64,000 nt of DNA from Variovorax sp. DXTD-1 (GTDB lineage Bacteria > Pseudomonadota > Gammaproteobacteria > Burkholderiales > Burkholderiaceae_C), in contig NZ_RWKH01000021.1 in NCBI RefSeq assembly GCF_003984625.1, positions 1 through 64,000 of the forward strand, read 5' to 3'. The notes under the pieces were generated by a model that saw only the letters and a list, made by a program, of their open reading frames with translations, made no database searches and was not told the DNA's origin. This document shows positions 45,787 through 53,993 of this stretch, piece after piece. The translations under genes were made by a program, and so were the position numbers. Every line of letters begins with the position of its first letter. Within the stretch, counting starts at the first letter, position 1.

Positions 45787-45861
45787 TGGTCCCGCCGCCA
45801 GGAATCGAACCTGGATCTCAGCCTTCGGAGGGCCGAATTCTATCCGTTGAAATACAGCGAG
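45787..45861 (-). tRNA. tRNA-Arg(CCG), slightly degenerate 5' half
   Basis: The minus strand folds as a tRNA with encoded CCA (45787-45789). The T arm is CCAGG-TTCGATT-CCTGG and the anticodon loop is CTCCGAA, giving anticodon CCG between stems CGGCC and GGCTG. The D loop is AACGGATA. The acceptor stem CTCGCTG/CGGCGGG closes with two G-U wobbles, and the D stem has a T10-T25 mismatch. It is probably still functional, but the 5' side looks mutated relative to a perfect CCCGCCG partner. The accessory block ends at its 3' side, a typical integration target. Confidence 0.82.
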
Positions 45862-45901
45862 GAATCTGGGTTCCGGCAGAACCGGAGCCCCGCATTATCG
45901 C

Positions 45902-46570
45902 CTATGAAGCGACGACTTCTTCGGCTTCGTTCCCGATACCTGCGGCCGAGTTCCGCCCAAAGCCCAGCCCGGCCAGGTAAACGCGGAACGTGCGCCGGCC
46001 GGTAAGCACCAGGTCGAAGGCGGTCGGGTCGAGCAGCCAGTTCTGAATGAGTCCGCTGATGAGCGCGTGCAAGCCTTGGGCGGCCACGTGGCCGGGCACC
46101 GGGAGCTTGAGCTGGGCGCGGCGCGCGGCCAGGCGCAGCGCCTTTTCGAAATCGGCCACGCAGGCATTGCGCGCATCCAGGTGCCGCTGCTGCACCGAGG
46201 CCATGTCGTGCGTGTATTCGACCTTGTGGGTGGCCACGTCGAACACGCGGCGCACCTGGGGGTCGGTGGCCATGAGGGTCAGCGCGTGCACCATGCCCTC
46301 CTCGATCTCGGCCAAGGGGTCGTCGTTGCCCGCCGCGGCGGCGGCCCTGGGCCCGGCTTCCAGCGGCAGGATGACGCGCTCCATCATCGCGTTGAAGATA
46401 TCGGCCTTGTCCTTGAAGTGCCAGTAGATGGCACCCCGGGTCGCGCCGGCCTGCTGCGCAATCTGCTGCAGCGAGGTCTGCGAGACGCCCTGCGCCTGAA
46501 ACAGCAGCTCCGCGGCATCGAGCAACCGATGCCGTGTGGCCAATGCTTCTTCCTTCGTACGACGTGCCAC
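45902..46570 (-). CDS. TetR family efflux regulator (AcrR/TtgR-like)
   Basis: A 222-residue repressor with an N-terminal helix-turn-helix (LLDAAELLFQAQGVSQTSLQ, then QQAGATRGAIYWHFKDKADI) and a C-terminal AcrR-type ligand domain (DPQVRRVFDVATHKVEYT). The start is GTG 46570 with AGGAG seven bases before; a TTG lies directly upstream at 46573. It is divergent from the RND pump genes, with an AcrR-like operator in the shared region. It should repress the pump until drugs or other ligands bind. Confidence 0.9.
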   Translation of the reverse strand: MARRTKEEALATRHRLLDAAELLFQAQGVSQTSLQQIAQQAGATRGAIYWHFKDKADIFNAMMERVILPLEAGPRAAAAAGNDDPLAEIEEGMVHALTLMATDPQVRRVFDVATHKVEYTHDMASVQQRHLDARNACVADFEKALRLAARRAQLKLPVPGHVAAQGLHALISGLIQNWLLDPTAFDLVLTGRRTFRVYLAGLGFGRNSAAGIGNEAEEVVAS

Positions 46571-46632
46571 CAAGTCTCCTGTTTTGTAAAGCCAAGCCCT
46601 TTCTGCATCGTGGGGCCATTCAATCCTGTCAC

Positions 46633-46654
46633 TATACATCCATGAATGTATGTA
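46633..46654. promoter_or_regulatory. AcrR-like operator for the efflux operon
   Basis: TATACATCCATGAATGTATG with its last two bases TA forms a dyad whose core TACAT-N6-ATGTA is perfect. It closely resembles the known AcrR/TtgR-type site built on TACAT and ATGTA repeats. It lies in the divergent tetR/pump interval. Confidence 0.65.
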
Positions 46655-46749
46655 AACTAGCGGGCTTCCCCGATGGCCCGGCTGTTTATGCAGGCTTTCT
46701 GTTCGCTTGGCGAACGCGCCATCTCCCGTCTTTGCTTCAAAGGATTCGC

Positions 46750-48015
46750 ATGCCTCTCCTGCATGTTTCGCGTCAATCTTCGTTCTCGCCGCGCCTCGCG
46801 ATCGTGGCCGCTGCCGTGGTGCTGGCGCTCGCGGCCTGCTCCAAGGGCGATGCGCCCGCCGGCAAGGGTGGTGCAGCGGGCGGCGGTGCCCCGCCGGCGC
46901 CCGAAGTGGGCGTGGTGGTTGCCGCGCCAACCGACGTGGGCCTGGTCACCGAACTCCCGGGCCGGCTCGAAGCCTCGCGCGTGGCCCAGGTGCGGGCCCG
47001 CGCCTCGGGCATCCTGCTGAAGCGCGAATTCCGCGAAGGCAGCGACGTGAAGGCCGGCCAGCTGCTGTTCCGCATCGACCCGGCGCCGCTGGTGGCCGCA
47101 TCGCAAAACGCGCAGGCCACGCTGGCGCGCGCTGAAGCCAACGCCGTGCAGGCCAAGGCACTGGCCGACCGCTACAAGCCGCTGGTCGAGGCCAATGCGG
47201 TGAGCAAGCAGGAATACGCCACCGCCGTGGCCTCGCAGAAGACAGCCGAGGCCGACGTGGCTGCCGGCCGCGCCGCCGTGCAAACCGCCAAGATCAACCT
47301 CGGCTACGCCAACGTGACCTCCCCGATCGCGGGCCGCATCGGCCGCGCGCTGGTGACCGAGGGCGCGCTGGTGGGCCAGGGCGACGCCACCGAGCTGGCC
47401 GTGGTGCAGCAGATCAACCCGATGTACGTGAACTTCACGCAATCGGCGTCCGACGTGCTGAAGCTGCGCCGCGCACTGGCTGCCGGCCAGTACAAGCGCG
47501 CCAACGGCGAAGAGGCCGCCAGCGTGACGGTGGTGCTGGAAGACGGCACCGACTACGCGCTGCCCGGCAAGCTGCTGTTCTCGGACCTGACGGTGGATTC
47601 GACCACCGGCCAGGTCACGCTGCGCGCCGAGGTGCCCAACCCGAAGGGCGAGCTGCTGCCCGGCCTGTATGTGCGCGTGAAGCTGGAGCAGGCGCAGGCC
47701 ACCAACGCGATCACGGTTCCCCAGCAGGCGGTTACGCGCACGCAGCAGGGCGACACGGTGTCGGTGGTGAGCGCCGACGGCAAGATCAACCAGCGCACCG
47801 TGAAGATCAGCGCCGCCAAGGACAACCAATGGGTGGTGCTCGACGGCCTGAAGGCGGGCGAGCAGGTGATGGTCGACGGCTTCCAGAAGCTGCAGATGAT
47901 GCCGCCCGGCACGCCGGTGAAGGCGGTGCCGTGGAAGAAGCCGGCGCCTAACGGTGCGGCACAACCGGCAGCGCCGGCGGCGTCTGCCGCGGCTGCGCCG
48001 GCCGAGAAGAAGTAA
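46750..48015 (+). CDS. RND efflux periplasmic adaptor (AcrA/MexA-like lipoprotein)
   Basis: A 421-residue membrane-fusion protein linking pump and outer-membrane channel. The signal peptide ends in lipobox LAAC. The lipoyl/hairpin/beta-barrel order is visible in LPGRLEASRVAQVRARASG, QLLFRIDPAPL, a long helical hairpin at about residues 115-175, and INLGYANVTSPIAGRIGRAL. The tail is Ala/Pro-rich. AAAGGA precedes ATG 46750. It is the first gene of a three-gene operon and follows the AcrR-like operator. Confidence 0.92.
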   Translation: MPLLHVSRQSSFSPRLAIVAAAVVLALAACSKGDAPAGKGGAAGGGAPPAPEVGVVVAAPTDVGLVTELPGRLEASRVAQVRARASGILLKREFREGSDVKAGQLLFRIDPAPLVAASQNAQATLARAEANAVQAKALADRYKPLVEANAVSKQEYATAVASQKTAEADVAAGRAAVQTAKINLGYANVTSPIAGRIGRALVTEGALVGQGDATELAVVQQINPMYVNFTQSASDVLKLRRALAAGQYKRANGEEAASVTVVLEDGTDYALPGKLLFSDLTVDSTTGQVTLRAEVPNPKGELLPGLYVRVKLEQAQATNAITVPQQAVTRTQQGDTVSVVSADGKINQRTVKISAAKDNQWVVLDGLKAGEQVMVDGFQKLQMMPPGTPVKAVPWKKPAPNGAAQPAAPAASAAAAPAEKK

Positions 48016-48033
48016 TAGCAGGAGCGCGCCCGC

Positions 48034-51000
48034 ATGGCCAAATTCTTTATCGACCGCCCGATCTTCGCCTGGGTGATCGCACTGTTCATCCTGGTGATGG
48101 GCGGCGTGGCAATCACTCAGCTGCCGATCTCGCAATATCCGCCGGTGGCACCGCCGGCCATCGTGATCAACGTCGCGTACCCCGGCGCCTCGGCCCAGAC
48201 GCTCGAGGACAGCGTGCTGTCCGTCATCGAGCGCGAAATGAACGGCTCGCCGGGCCTGATCTACATGGAATCGGTGGCCCAGGCCGACGGCACCGGCACC
48301 ATCACGATCAGCTTCGAGGCCGGCACCAACGAAGACCTCGCGCAGGTGGACGTGCAGAACCGCCTCTCGCGGGCCACGCCGCGCCTGCCGGCCGCGGTGA
48401 CGCAGCAGGGCGTTCGCGTGGACAAGTCACGCGACAACTTCCTGATGTTCGTGATGCTGTCCTCGGACAATCCCGCCTTCGACCCCATTGCGCTCGGCGA
48501 CTACGCCGCGCGCAACGTGGTGCCGGAACTGCAGCGCGTGGTCGGCGTGGGCCAGGCCCAGCTGTTCGGCTCCGAAAACGCGATGCGCATCTGGATCGAT
48601 CCGGCCAAGCTGCAGGGCTTCAACCTGTCGGCAACGGACGTGAACAACGCCATTCGCGCGCAGAACGCCCAGGTGTCTTCGGGCACGCTCGGCGACCTGC
48701 CGAACATCCCGGGCCAGGCCATTGCGGCCACGGTGGTGGTGAACGGCCAGCTCGCCACCGTCGACCAGTTCCAGAACATCGTGCTGCGCGCCAACACCGA
48801 CGGCTCGACCGTGCGGCTGAAGGACGTGGCACGGGTCGAACTCGGCGGCCAGTCGTACGCCACCTCGGCGCGCCTGAACGGCGTGCCGGCGGTCGGCATC
48901 GGCGTGCAGCCCACGCCCAACGGCAACGCGCTGGAGTCGGCCAAGGCGATCCGCGCCAAGATGGCGGAGCTCCAGCGCTTCTTCCCGCAGGGCGTGAAGT
49001 GGGACATTCCGTACGACAGCTCGCGCTTCGTGCAGATCTCGATCACCGAAGTGGTCAAGACGCTGCTGGAAGCCGTGGCGCTGGTGTTCCTGGTGATGTT
49101 CCTGTTCCTGCAGAACTGGCGCTACACGATCATCCCGACCATCGTGGTGCCTATCGCGCTGCTGGGCACGTTCGCCTCGCTGCTGGCGCTGGGCTTCTCG
49201 ATCAACGTGCTGACCATGTTCGGCATGGTGCTGGTGATCGGCATCGTGGTGGACGACGCCATCGTGGTGGTGGAAAACGTCGAGCGCATCATGAGCGAAG
49301 AGGGGCTCTCGCCGCTCGAAGCCACGCGCAAGGCCATGAAGCAGATCTCGGGCGCCATCATCGGCGTGACCGTGGTGCTGATCTCGGTGTTCGTGCCGCT
49401 CGCGTTCTTCGCGGGCTCCACGGGCAACATCTACCGCCAGTTCTCGGCGGTGATGGTGACGTCGATCGCCTTCTCGGCCTTCATGGCGCTGTCGCTCACG
49501 CCCGCGCTGTGCGCCACGCTGCTCAAGCCCGTGGAAGCGGGGCACCACCACGAGAAGACCGGCTTCTTCGGCTGGTTCAACCGCGGTTTCACGCGCACGG
49601 CCAAGGGCTATGAAAGCGTGGTCGCGCGCATCCTGCGCCGCGCCGCGCGCTACCTGATCATCTATGCCGTGATCATCGGCGCGGTGGTGTTCACCTACAT
49701 GCGCCTGCCGAGCTCGTTCCTGCCGGCGGAAGACCAGGGCAACATCATCGTGAATGTGCAACTGCCGCCAGGCGCCACGCAAGAGCGTGCGCTGTCGGTC
49801 ATGCAGCAGGTCGAAGGCTTCATCCTGAAGCAGCCCGAAGTTCAGAGCATGGTGGGCGTGATGGGCTTCAGCTTCTCGGGCCAGGGTCAGAACGCAGGCC
49901 TCGCCTTCGTCACGCTGAAAGACTGGGAAGAGCGCAAGGACCCGGCCCATTCGGCCAGCGCCCTGGCGGGCCGCGCCTTCGGTGCGCTTTCGGGCATTCG
50001 CGACGCGTTCATCTATCCGCTGAGCCCTCCGCCCATTCCTGAACTGGGCAATGCCAGCGGCTTCAGCTTCCGCTTGCAAGACCGCTCGGGCGCGGGCCAC
50101 GAGGCGCTGATCAACGCGCGCAACCAGCTCCTGGGCATGGCCGGGCAGAGCAAGGTCCTGGCGCAGGTTCGCCCTGACGGACTGGAAGACGCGCCGCAGC
50201 TGGAGATCGACATCGACCGCGACAAGGCCAGCGCGCTGGGCGTGAGCTTCGACGCGATCAACGCCACGCTGTCGACGGGGCTGGGTTCGAGCTACATCAA
50301 CGACTTTCCGAACCGCGGCCGCCTGCAGCGCGTGGTGGTGCAAGCCGATGCGCCGGCCCGCATGCAGCCGGACGACCTGCTGAGGCTCAACGCCAGCAAC
50401 ACGCAGGGGCAGCCGGTGCCGCTGTCGGCCTTCGCGACCACGAAGTGGGTCACGGGGGCCACGCAAACGGTGCGCTACAACGGCTACCCGGCCATCCGCA
50501 TCAGCGGCGACGCCGCTGCGGGCTACAGCACGGGTGCCGCCATGGCCGAGATGGAAAAGCTCGCCAGCCAGTTGCCGCAAGGCTTCGGCTACGAGTGGAC
50601 GGGCCAGTCGCGCGAAGAAAAGCTCGCGGGCTCGCAGGCCATGATCCTCTACGGCTTCGCGATCCTGGCCGTGTTCCTGTGCCTGGCGGCGCTGTACGAG
50701 AGCTGGTCGATCCCGCTGTCGGTCATTCTGGTGGTGCCGCTCGGCGTGCTGGGCGTGCTGCTCGCGACGATGCTGCGCGCCTATTCGAACGACGTGTACT
50801 TCCAGGTGGGCCTGATCACCATCATCGGCCTGTCGGCGAAGAACGCGATCCTGATCATCGAGTTCGCCAAGGACCTGCAGGCGCAGGGCCGGGGCATCGT
50901 GGAATCGGCGCTGGCCGCGGCGCACCTGCGGTTCCGCCCGATCATCATGACCTCGCTGGCTTTCGGCCTGGGCGTGGTGCCGCTGGTCCTTGCCTCGGGC

Positions 51001-51195
51001 GCGGGCTCTGCGAGCCAGCGCGCCATCGGCACCGGCGTGCTCGGCGGCATGGTGACGGGCACGGCGCTCGCGGTGATCTTCGTGCCGGTGTTCTTCGTGG
51101 TGGTGCGCACCCTGTTCAAGGGCAGCGCGCGCCAGCATGAAGCCGACAAGCGGCATGCGGAGGCCGCCGGCATCACGGAGGAAAAGACCATATGA
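48034..51195 (+). CDS. RND efflux pump inner-membrane transporter (AcrB/MexB, HAE-1 family)
   Basis: A 1053-residue proton-driven trimeric transporter exporting hydrophobic and amphiphilic compounds. It begins MAKFFIDRPIFAWVIALFI, the HAE-1 signature, and has the proton-relay pair in GIVVDDAIVVVENVERIM near residue 405. Two sets of membrane helices flank large periplasmic loops, as expected. It starts 18 bases after the adaptor stop and overlaps the next start by four bases. Substrate range cannot be read from sequence. Confidence 0.95.
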   Translation: MAKFFIDRPIFAWVIALFILVMGGVAITQLPISQYPPVAPPAIVINVAYPGASAQTLEDSVLSVIEREMNGSPGLIYMESVAQADGTGTITISFEAGTNEDLAQVDVQNRLSRATPRLPAAVTQQGVRVDKSRDNFLMFVMLSSDNPAFDPIALGDYAARNVVPELQRVVGVGQAQLFGSENAMRIWIDPAKLQGFNLSATDVNNAIRAQNAQVSSGTLGDLPNIPGQAIAATVVVNGQLATVDQFQNIVLRANTDGSTVRLKDVARVELGGQSYATSARLNGVPAVGIGVQPTPNGNALESAKAIRAKMAELQRFFPQGVKWDIPYDSSRFVQISITEVVKTLLEAVALVFLVMFLFLQNWRYTIIPTIVVPIALLGTFASLLALGFSINVLTMFGMVLVIGIVVDDAIVVVENVERIMSEEGLSPLEATRKAMKQISGAIIGVTVVLISVFVPLAFFAGSTGNIYRQFSAVMVTSIAFSAFMALSLTPALCATLLKPVEAGHHHEKTGFFGWFNRGFTRTAKGYESVVARILRRAARYLIIYAVIIGAVVFTYMRLPSSFLPAEDQGNIIVNVQLPPGATQERALSVMQQVEGFILKQPEVQSMVGVMGFSFSGQGQNAGLAFVTLKDWEERKDPAHSASALAGRAFGALSGIRDAFIYPLSPPPIPELGNASGFSFRLQDRSGAGHEALINARNQLLGMAGQSKVLAQVRPDGLEDAPQLEIDIDRDKASALGVSFDAINATLSTGLGSSYINDFPNRGRLQRVVVQADAPARMQPDDLLRLNASNTQGQPVPLSAFATTKWVTGATQTVRYNGYPAIRISGDAAAGYSTGAAMAEMEKLASQLPQGFGYEWTGQSREEKLAGSQAMILYGFAILAVFLCLAALYESWSIPLSVILVVPLGVLGVLLATMLRAYSNDVYFQVGLITIIGLSAKNAILIIEFAKDLQAQGRGIVESALAAAHLRFRPIIMTSLAFGLGVVPLVLASGAGSASQRAIGTGVLGGMVTGTALAVIFVPVFFVVVRTLFKGSARQHEADKRHAEAAGITEEKTI

Positions 51196-52610
51196 CTCAC
51201 AAGAAACTGATTCCCACGGCCCTGGCCGCAGCCATGCTGCTGGCCGGCTGCTCGCTGATTCCGACTTACGAGCGCCCCGCGGCGCCGGTGCCGACCACCT
51301 TCCCGGGCGACCCGGCGCAGCCGGCGGGCCAGGCCGCGGCCGCCCTGCCCTGGCAGGACTTCTTCACCGACCCCCGGCTGACTGGACTCATCCAGACCGC
51401 GCTTGCCAACAACCGCGACCTGCGCGTGTCGGTGCTCAACATCGAGCAGGCGCGCGCGCAATTCCAGATCGAGCGCTCGGCCTTGTTCCCGGCGCTGGGC
51501 CTCACCGGCAGCGGGTCGCGCTCGAGCCCCAATCCGTACCAGGCCTTCGACAGCAGCGCGGGCAGCGTGTCGTCGCAGTACAGCGTGAACCTGGGCATCA
51601 CCGCCTGGGAAATCGACTTCTTCGGCCGCATCCGCAGCCTGAAGGACCAGGCGCTGGCGCAATACCTCGCCACCGAGGAAACGCGCAAAGCCGCGCAAAT
51701 CAGCCTGATCGCGTCCGTCGCCACCGGCTGGCTCACGCTGATTGCCGACGACCAGCTGCTCGAACTCACGCGCCAGACGATGGTCACGCGCGAAGAATCG
51801 GTGCGCCTGACCAAGATGCGCTTCGACAACGGCGTGTCGTCGGAGCTCGACTTCCAGGCCGCGAATTCGCTCGCCGAAACCGCGCGCGCTTCGTACGCAC
51901 AGCAGCTGCGCACGCGCCAGCAGGACGAGAACGCGCTCGCTCTGCTGCTCGGCGCGCCGGTGCCGGCCGAAGCCACGGCCGGCGGCGCCAAGGGCCTGGA
52001 CGGCATCCAGCCGATGCCGGACGTGCCCGCGGGCCTGCCCTCCGACTTGCTGACCGAACGGCCCGACATCCGCTCGGCCGAGCAGCAGCTGATTGCCGCC
52101 AACGCCAACATCGGCGCGGCACGCGCGGCCTTCTTCCCGCGCGTGTCGCTGACCACCTCGATCGGCACCGCGAGCAGCGAGTTCTCGGGCCTGTTCGACA
52201 GCGGGTCGAAGGCCTGGGCCTTTGCGCCGCAGATCACGCTGCCCATCTTCGACGCGGGGCGCAACATCGCGGGGCTCGACTCGGCCAAGGCCGGGCGCGA
52301 GATCGCCGTGGCGCAGTACGAAAAGTCGATCCAGACCGCGTTCCGCGAGGTGGCGGACGCCCTGGCCGGCCGCGCCACGCTGGGCGAGCAGGTGCGCGCG
52401 CAACGCGCGCAGGCCGATGCCGAGGCGGTGCGCTTCAAGCTCTCCGACATGCGCTACCGCAACGGCATTGCGAGCGCGCTCGACCTGCTGGACGCGCAGC
52501 GATCGCTGTACGCGGCGCAGCAATCGGCCGTGACCACGCGGCTCTTGCAGTTGCAAAACCAGGTCACGCTCTACAAGACGCTGGGTGGCGGCTGGGCCAG
52601 CAAAGGTTGA
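51192..52610 (+). CDS. Outer-membrane efflux channel (OprM/NodT family lipoprotein)
   Basis: A 472-residue TolC-type channel protein with lipobox LLAGC after a short signal peptide and two outer-membrane efflux domains (LNIEQARAQFQIERSALFP, ERPDIRSAEQQLIAANANIG, ALDLLDAQRSLYAAQ). The start ATG 51192 overlaps the transporter stop (ATGA). It completes the tripartite pump. A hairpin 44 bases after the stop probably ends the operon. Confidence 0.93.
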   Translation: MTHKKLIPTALAAAMLLAGCSLIPTYERPAAPVPTTFPGDPAQPAGQAAAALPWQDFFTDPRLTGLIQTALANNRDLRVSVLNIEQARAQFQIERSALFPALGLTGSGSRSSPNPYQAFDSSAGSVSSQYSVNLGITAWEIDFFGRIRSLKDQALAQYLATEETRKAAQISLIASVATGWLTLIADDQLLELTRQTMVTREESVRLTKMRFDNGVSSELDFQAANSLAETARASYAQQLRTRQQDENALALLLGAPVPAEATAGGAKGLDGIQPMPDVPAGLPSDLLTERPDIRSAEQQLIAANANIGAARAAFFPRVSLTTSIGTASSEFSGLFDSGSKAWAFAPQITLPIFDAGRNIAGLDSAKAGREIAVAQYEKSIQTAFREVADALAGRATLGEQVRAQRAQADAEAVRFKLSDMRYRNGIASALDLLDAQRSLYAAQQSAVTTRLLQLQNQVTLYKTLGGGWASKG

Positions 52611-52653
52611 GCAAAGGGCCGGAGGCTGAGGCTTTCGCGCGACGGCTCCGGGT

Positions 52654-52682
52654 AGGCCTTCCGTCCTTTGGGCGGAGGGCCT
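52654..52682 (+). terminator. Hairpin after the efflux operon
   Basis: AGGCCTTCCG / CGGAGGGCCT forms a 10-bp stem with one G-U pair and a 9-base loop. A pyrimidine-rich TCTCTAT follows rather than a clean T-run, so termination may be partial. It directly abuts the -10 box of the cytochrome gene. Confidence 0.5.
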
Positions 52683-52685
52683 CTC

Positions 52686-52691
52686 TATAAT
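52686..52691 (+). promoter_or_regulatory. -10 box of the cytochrome c5 gene
   Basis: A perfect TATAAT stands 52 bases before the cytochrome start codon. The -35 region overlaps the preceding hairpin and has only a weak match, so the promoter may need an activator. Confidence 0.5.
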
Positions 52692-52743
52692 CGCCGGTTG
52701 ATTCGAAAAAGCCCCCCGACGAGCCCCCGTTATTGAGGACGCC

Positions 52744-53358
52744 ATGAGCGCAGACCCGCATTACCAGGCCACAGAAGAAGCCCACACCGGCCCGATCAAG
52801 AACCCGAAGCAACTGCTGCTCGCGGTATTTTTCTCCTTCCTTGCCCCCATCCTGATCATCGTGGGCCTCGTGGCCTATGTGGTTTCGGGCAACAAGCCCG
52901 CGGGCACCGCCGAGGGCGACAACATGGCGCTGTACGGCGTGTCGAAGGAGGCGCGCGACCGCGAAGTGGCCGAGCGGCTCAAGAAGGTCGGCGCCATCGA
53001 AATCCGCGATGCGAACCGACCGCTCGCAGCCGGCGACGCCGTTTTCAAGGCCCAGTGCGCCGCCTGTCACGCGCCTCCCGGCATTCCCGGCGCTCCGCAC
53101 CTGAACGACGCCGCAGCTTGGGGCCCGCGCATCGGCCAGGGCTACCAGACGCTGCTCGACCATGCCCTGCATGGCAAGGGCGCGATGCCGCCCCAGGGCG
53201 GCGGCGACTTCGAAGACCTCGAAATCGGCCGTGCCGTGGTCTACATGGCCAACGCCGGCGGTGCCAAGTTCCCGGTGCCCGAGCGTCCCGCCGCGGCAGC
53301 GGCACCCGCCGAAGGCGCTGCCTCGGCGGCCGCACCGGCTGCCAGCGCCAGCAAGTAA
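52744..53358 (+). CDS. Membrane-anchored cytochrome c5 family protein
   Basis: A 204-residue c-type cytochrome. An N-terminal membrane helix (about residues 24-48) anchors a periplasmic haem domain with CAACH near 102-106 and a distal Met in KGAMPPQGGG. The tail is Ala-rich and disordered. It should shuttle electrons in the periplasm towards a terminal oxidase. It is transcribed alone, with a TATAAT upstream and a clean terminator downstream. Confidence 0.9.
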   Translation: MSADPHYQATEEAHTGPIKNPKQLLLAVFFSFLAPILIIVGLVAYVVSGNKPAGTAEGDNMALYGVSKEARDREVAERLKKVGAIEIRDANRPLAAGDAVFKAQCAACHAPPGIPGAPHLNDAAAWGPRIGQGYQTLLDHALHGKGAMPPQGGGDFEDLEIGRAVVYMANAGGAKFPVPERPAAAAAPAEGAASAAAPAASASK

Positions 53359-53380
53359 ACCGGGGCCCTGCCCCAAAGAG

Positions 53381-53405
53381 AAAGCCGGCCTCGAGCCGGC
53401 TTTTT
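53381..53405 (+). terminator. Rho-independent terminator of the cytochrome c5 gene
   Basis: A perfect 9-bp stem AAAGCCGGC / GCCGGCTTT with loop CTCGA is followed by a T-run. It lies 22 bases after the stop codon. The A-rich upstream arm may also serve the convergent gene. Confidence 0.88.
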
Positions 53406-53425
53406 CATGCGCGCACGGCGACCGG

Positions 53426-53974
53426 CTACGGTTTTGATAGCACCGCAGGCTGGCGTGCCGCGGGGCTCAGCACATGGCCGAAGCGCTGCGGCAGGTCGCC
53501 AGAGCGTACCGGCTCGGGTGTCCACAAGCCCTGCTCGATGGCCTCGGCCGCCAGGCCGACGTCCTGCGTATGGACCAGCCCGAGCCCGATGGGAGCGGCC
53601 AGATAGAGCCGGCCCTCCTCGTCGAGCAGGCACCCCGATATGTCGACTGCCTGCCCGGTATGGGCCGTGACGGCAAACCCCTTGTCATCGGCAATGCGCC
53701 AGACGAGGGGCGCAAGCTCGAGCTCGACATAAACGCGCTGGGGGCCGTTCTGGAAGAACCATTGGCCTTCGCCGTCATGGTCGTAGTTGCGGTGGATGAA
53801 GTCGATCAGCTTGTCGTGCCGCAGCATCGAGCCCTTCGCGGCCGGGAACTGGCCCTGGGCTTGCGTGCGGTCGTCGCGCATGTACCAGTTGCCGCGCGCG
53901 TCGAGGCCGAGCCAGCCGTAGCAGTGCGGCACGTTGGGCCACTTGGCGAGCGCCTGTTTAACGATGTCGTCCAT
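53426..53974 (-). CDS. Conserved hypothetical protein (possibly DUF2946)
   Basis: A 182-residue soluble protein widely conserved in betaproteobacteria as far as I recall, possibly annotated DUF2946. Striking conserved phrases are NVPHCYGWLGLDARGNWYMR, LIDFIHRNYDHD, WFFQNGPQRVYVELELAP and GLGLVHTQDV. There is no signal peptide, and no catalytic motif can be named. It lies 19 bases downstream of the YheT-like hydrolase gene and may share its transcript. Confidence 0.8.
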   Translation of the reverse strand: MDDIVKQALAKWPNVPHCYGWLGLDARGNWYMRDDRTQAQGQFPAAKGSMLRHDKLIDFIHRNYDHDGEGQWFFQNGPQRVYVELELAPLVWRIADDKGFAVTAHTGQAVDISGCLLDEEGRLYLAAPIGLGLVHTQDVGLAAEAIEQGLWTPEPVRSGDLPQRFGHVLSPAARQPAVLSKP

Positions 53975-53993
53975 GAAGGCTATTTTGCGCGCC

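Noticed and set aside
45271-46005. 244-codon plus-strand frame across the mod upstream region and tRNA-Arg
   Set aside because: It reads through the tRNA gene and its terminator and shows no conserved protein sequence.
48427-51156. 909-codon minus-strand frame antisense to the RND transporter
   Set aside because: Composition is His/Arg/Glu-rich with no domains, and it lies fully inside the AcrB-like gene.
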